Shown here piece by piece: positions 62,442 to 64,000 of a stretch of 64,000 nucleotides of DNA. Both the position numbers and the translations under genes were made by a program. Every line of letters starts with the position of its first letter. Within the stretch, counting starts at the first letter, position 1. The stretch spans positions 1,922,001 to 1,986,000 of the forward strand of contig NZ_CP123907.1 in the NCBI RefSeq assembly GCF_033783015.1, in the 5' to 3' direction. The notes below the pieces were generated by a model. It saw only the letters and a program-made list of their open reading frames with translations, ran no database searches and had not been told where the DNA came from. Source of the stretch: Corynebacterium sp. 21KM1197. GTDB taxonomy: Bacteria > Actinomycetota > Actinomycetes > Mycobacteriales > Mycobacteriaceae.

Positions 62442-62447
62442 TAAAAT
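62442..62447 (+). promoter_or_regulatory. Candidate -10 element for the hydrophobic peptide gene
   Basis: TAAAAT lies 33 bp upstream of the peptide start, in an otherwise GC-rich region; no good -35 element is seen. Initiation there would give a leader of about 25 nt that contains the strong ribosome-binding site AAAGGAGA. Confidence 0.4.
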
Positions 62448-62479
62448 GGGCCGGAGTTTCCAACACAAAAGGAGAACAC

Positions 62480-62593
62480 ATGTTGAGCGTGAGCTTGAGC
62501 CTTATCGACGTCGCGGGGGACATCATTTCCTATTCCCTCGCCGGGATCGGCAGCCTGCTGCCCGGTTTCCCGCCGGCACCGCCGCTGTCCTAA
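62480..62593 (+). CDS. Small hydrophobic peptide (37 aa), unknown function
   Basis: I do not recognise this family. It begins MLSVSLSLIDVAGDIISYSL, continues AGIGSLLPG and ends in a proline-rich tail FPPAPPLS. There are no Lys or Arg residues and it carries a net charge of about -2, with an amphipathic to hydrophobic helix. A strong ribosome-binding site (AAAGGAGAAC) precedes the ATG and a strong terminator follows 27 bp after the stop, arguing for a real single-gene unit. Short acidic or hydrophobic peptides of this size in corynebacteria include PorA/PorH porins, but the sequence does not match those I know. Membrane or mycomembrane insertion is a guess. Confidence 0.6.
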   Translation: MLSVSLSLIDVAGDIISYSLAGIGSLLPGFPPAPPLS

Positions 62594-62619
62594 GCGGCGC
62601 CTCGCGGGCCTCCCCGCAC

Positions 62620-62668
62620 AGAACCTCCCGGACTCACGCAACGCTGGAGCTCGGGAGGTTCTTCTTTT
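62620..62668 (+). terminator. Rho-independent terminator of the hydrophobic peptide gene
   Basis: AGAACCTCCCG (62620-62630) pairs perfectly with CGGGAGGTTCT (62652-62662), with an inner GACTC/GAGCT partial pairing, and is followed by TCTTTTCC. Confidence 0.88.
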
Positions 62669-62769
62669 CCTCAAGGAATCACACACCCTTGTGCCCTCAC
62701 CGCCTCTTCATTACGGTTGGTGGCCACGATCAAGGTTTATCGCGCAACCCCATCTCACAACCCATAAGG

Positions 62770-63042
62770 ATGATGTCCGTGCGAAAGTTTCTCCAGAAGA
62801 TCCGTCCCCTGCTCTGGCTCATTGGAGCCATCTGCGCGATCTTCACCATATGGTTCGCGCTCAAAGGAAACTACGCCATGGCCACAAACTTTGGCATCAT
62901 CTCCACCATCGTGGTCGGCGTCCCGGAGATACTCTCCGAGGACATCAAGCCGAGCAATAAGCCCTTTCCCTCCGCTGAGGCCATAAGCCGCCACCAAAAG
63001 AAAATCCCACAAAGACCCTCGCGGAATCCGTCAATGAGCTAA
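62770..63042 (+). CDS. Small membrane protein (90 aa), unknown
   Basis: Not recognised. The N-terminus MMSVRKFLQKIRPLLWLIGA leads into a clear membrane segment (about residues 13-32, PLLWLIGAICAIFTIWFALK), a second, weaker hydrophobic segment (FGIISTIVVGVPEIL), and a polar basic tail rich in Lys, Arg and Pro. AAGG just before the double ATG is a poor ribosome-binding site, so the second ATG at 62773 may be used. It is an isolated gene between the peptide terminator and an opposite-strand gene of unknown function. Confidence 0.5.
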   Translation: MMSVRKFLQKIRPLLWLIGAICAIFTIWFALKGNYAMATNFGIISTIVVGVPEILSEDIKPSNKPFPSAEAISRHQKKIPQRPSRNPSMS

Positions 63043-63075
63043 GGGAGGAGTAATCCCCCAGCGGGGCTCAAACCC

Positions 63076-63732
63076 CTAGAATCCAGGGTTCCGGGCGGGC
63101 ACCGAGAAGCCCTCGCCGCCCACCGCTATCTGCCGGGGCATCTCCCCGCGCGCCTCCCACTCGTCGAGCAGCTCGTCTAGCGCCATGAGCATGAGCAGGT
63201 ATTCGGAGTGCTCGGTGCCGGAGTATCGCTCGGCGCAGGCTATCCAATCCGCCACGCTCCCCACCAGGGGAACCGAGCAGGTTCCCGCCACCCAGATCTC
63301 CTGCTGCGCCTCGATGAGCGCGCCGTCCTCCTTCCCCGGCGCGATCCCGCATTCCCGCAGGAACCAGGATTCATTCACATAGGCGCAGAACTCGCGTTTG
63401 ATCTTGGCGGCCTGCTGGCTCGGCGCGATGTATTGCGCGGCATGAAAGCCGCCCCGCCTCACCACTATCCCGGGGTGGTGATATTCGCGGAACTCGATGA
63501 TCGCCACGGCCTCGTCCATGTGCACCGCCATGAGGGAAAACGGGTGAGAATCATCGCGGGCGCAACTGCGCCAGTATTCCTCCCATTCCGCATCGGTACC
63601 CGCCACGGGGATCAGGCCGTGTCTCTCCTCTCGCACGGCCAGCCCCTCGGGGGTCTGCTCCATGCCGATCCGGGAGTTCCACTTGTTATTCAGAAAATCC
63701 CGGAACCCGGCCTTAATCTCCGCCGCTTTCAT
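63076..63732 (-). CDS. Hypothetical protein, soluble, about 218 aa
   Basis: Not recognised. It is an acidic cytoplasmic protein rich in Trp, Glu and Ala, without signal peptide or membrane segment. Two halves seem related in layout: KAGFRDFLNNKWNSRIGMEQ with PVAGTDAEWEEYWRSCARDD in the first, and REFCAYVNESWFLRECGI with VPLVGSVADWIACAERYSGT in the second, suggesting an internal duplication. The ATG at 63732 (MKAAEIKAGF) is preferred to 63750. It converges with the small membrane protein gene and is divergent from the kdp region; no functional link is evident. Confidence 0.6.
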   Translation of the reverse strand: MKAAEIKAGFRDFLNNKWNSRIGMEQTPEGLAVREERHGLIPVAGTDAEWEEYWRSCARDDSHPFSLMAVHMDEAVAIIEFREYHHPGIVVRRGGFHAAQYIAPSQQAAKIKREFCAYVNESWFLRECGIAPGKEDGALIEAQQEIWVAGTCSVPLVGSVADWIACAERYSGTEHSEYLLMLMALDELLDEWEARGEMPRQIAVGGEGFSVPARNPGF

Positions 63733-63822
63733 GCCCTCCACGGTGCCCACGGGAGCGATGGGCCGTCAAGATTCCGTTAAGAACCTCCCTCCCCCACCGC
63801 GCGCGGGCTTAGGTTGTTGCGC

Positions 63823-63909
63823 ATGGTTAGTGATCTGTTCTTCCTCGCCCTCACCGGCGCGATCTTCTTCTGCCTGCTCCTGGCGGTGAAGGGGGTGGAT
63901 TCCCTATGA
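63823..63909 (+). CDS. Microprotein (28 aa) upstream of kdpF
   Basis: MVSDLFFLALTGAIFFCLLL followed by AVKGVDSL: a single membrane helix with a short charged tail. Its stop overlaps the kdpF start as ATGA, so it belongs to the kdp operon. Similar tiny ORFs precede kdpF in many actinobacteria as far as I recall, without assigned function; it could be an accessory subunit of the K+-transporting ATPase. No obvious ribosome-binding site precedes it. Confidence 0.7.
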   Translation: MVSDLFFLALTGAIFFCLLLAVKGVDSL

Positions 63910-63998
63910 CGTGGGATAGCCTGGTGGGCCTGATTCTGGGGGTAACCGCCCTGGTGTACCTCGTGGTGGCCCTGCTGCGCCCGGAGGATTTCTCATGA
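63906..63998 (+). CDS. kdpF: K+-transporting ATPase small subunit KdpF
   Basis: A 30-residue single-span peptide, MTWDSLVGLILGVTALVYLV then VALLRPEDFS, with the characteristic YLVxALLxPExF ending of KdpF, which stabilises the high-affinity K+ pump KdpFABC. Both ends overlap neighbours (ATGA with the microprotein and again with kdpA), indicating tight translational coupling. Confidence 0.9.
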   Translation: MTWDSLVGLILGVTALVYLVVALLRPEDFS

Positions 63999-64000
63999 TC
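63995..64000 (+). CDS. kdpA: Start of kdpA (runs off window)
   Basis: Only ATG ATC is in the window. The assignment rests on operon logic: it overlaps the kdpF stop and has GGAGG 8-12 nt upstream, the position where the K+-channel-like subunit KdpA is expected. Confidence 0.6.

Overview
The window is chromosomal DNA from a high-GC Corynebacterium. Three things support this: the gene order purF, purL/Q/S, dctA, ptrB, purC, purB, purD, HIT, two-component system, class III aminotransferase, poxB and MFS exporter closely follows what I recall of the Corynebacterium glutamicum purine/phoRS/poxB neighbourhood; iron control appears to use DtxR-type 19-bp boxes; and there is an HtaA-HmuTUV haem-uptake locus, a corynebacterial hallmark. 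I see no rRNA, tRNA, CRISPR array, IS element or phage gene, and no gene-free stretch longer than about 260 bp.

Layout. 1-2800: 5' part of purF, a sterol-carrier-like protein, a double-hotdog thioesterase and a haemolysin-III family membrane protein. 3.0-4.6 kb: a small cationic peptide gene with its own terminator, then a LysE-type exporter divergent from an Lrp-type regulator. 4.6-20.7 kb: a complete-looking hydroxamate siderophore island inserted among purine genes. It holds a siderophore-interacting reductase fused to a methyltransferase-like domain, an amino-acid N-hydroxylase, a C-A-T-E-C-T-TE NRPS, a stand-alone adenylation protein, a divergent IucB/MbtK-like acetyltransferase, and a binding-protein/ATPase/two-permease uptake system. 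Two good DtxR-box matches lie in the uptake part. 20.8-24 kb: purL-purQ-purS. 24-28.6 kb: a DUF2334 deacetylase-like protein, DctA-type symporter and oligopeptidase B. 28.8-31.1 kb: TetR regulator divergent from a luciferase-like monooxygenase/flavin reductase pair. 31.1-34 kb: pabC, fused pabAB and a MarR regulator. 34-38 kb: purC, purB, purD. 38-43.6 kb: HIT protein, hydrolase, PhoS/PhoR-like two-component system, class III aminotransferase and a TipA-like regulator. 43.8-46.2 kb: a second cationic-peptide gene (apparently frameshifted), a truncated orphan HigA and pyruvate:quinone oxidoreductase. 46.3-51.8 kb: two MFS transporters around a tandem pair of C1 (bleomycin-hydrolase) peptidases, one with a frameshifted C-terminus. 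51.8-53.2 kb: a HipBA-type module with two palindromic operators. 53.3-58.8 kb: hmuV-hmuU-hmuT-htaA with an HtaA carrying three haem-binding (CR) domains. 59-61.8 kb: two translationally coupled GT87-type membrane glycosyltransferases. 62-64 kb: DUF1304 protein, a small hydrophobic peptide gene, two uncharacterised proteins, and the start of a kdp operon.

Themes. Iron is acquired by two routes, a home-made hydroxamate siderophore and haem. Purine genes are dispersed but mostly on the minus strand. The most unusual features are the NRPS whose second module has no adenylation domain and probably relies on the neighbouring stand-alone A protein; an over-represented octamer TATCGACG (about 24 copies by eye), one inverted pair of which forms a terminator-like hairpin, resembling DNA-uptake-sequence architecture; and a family of tiny peptide genes with strong ribosome-binding sites, structured leaders and private terminators.
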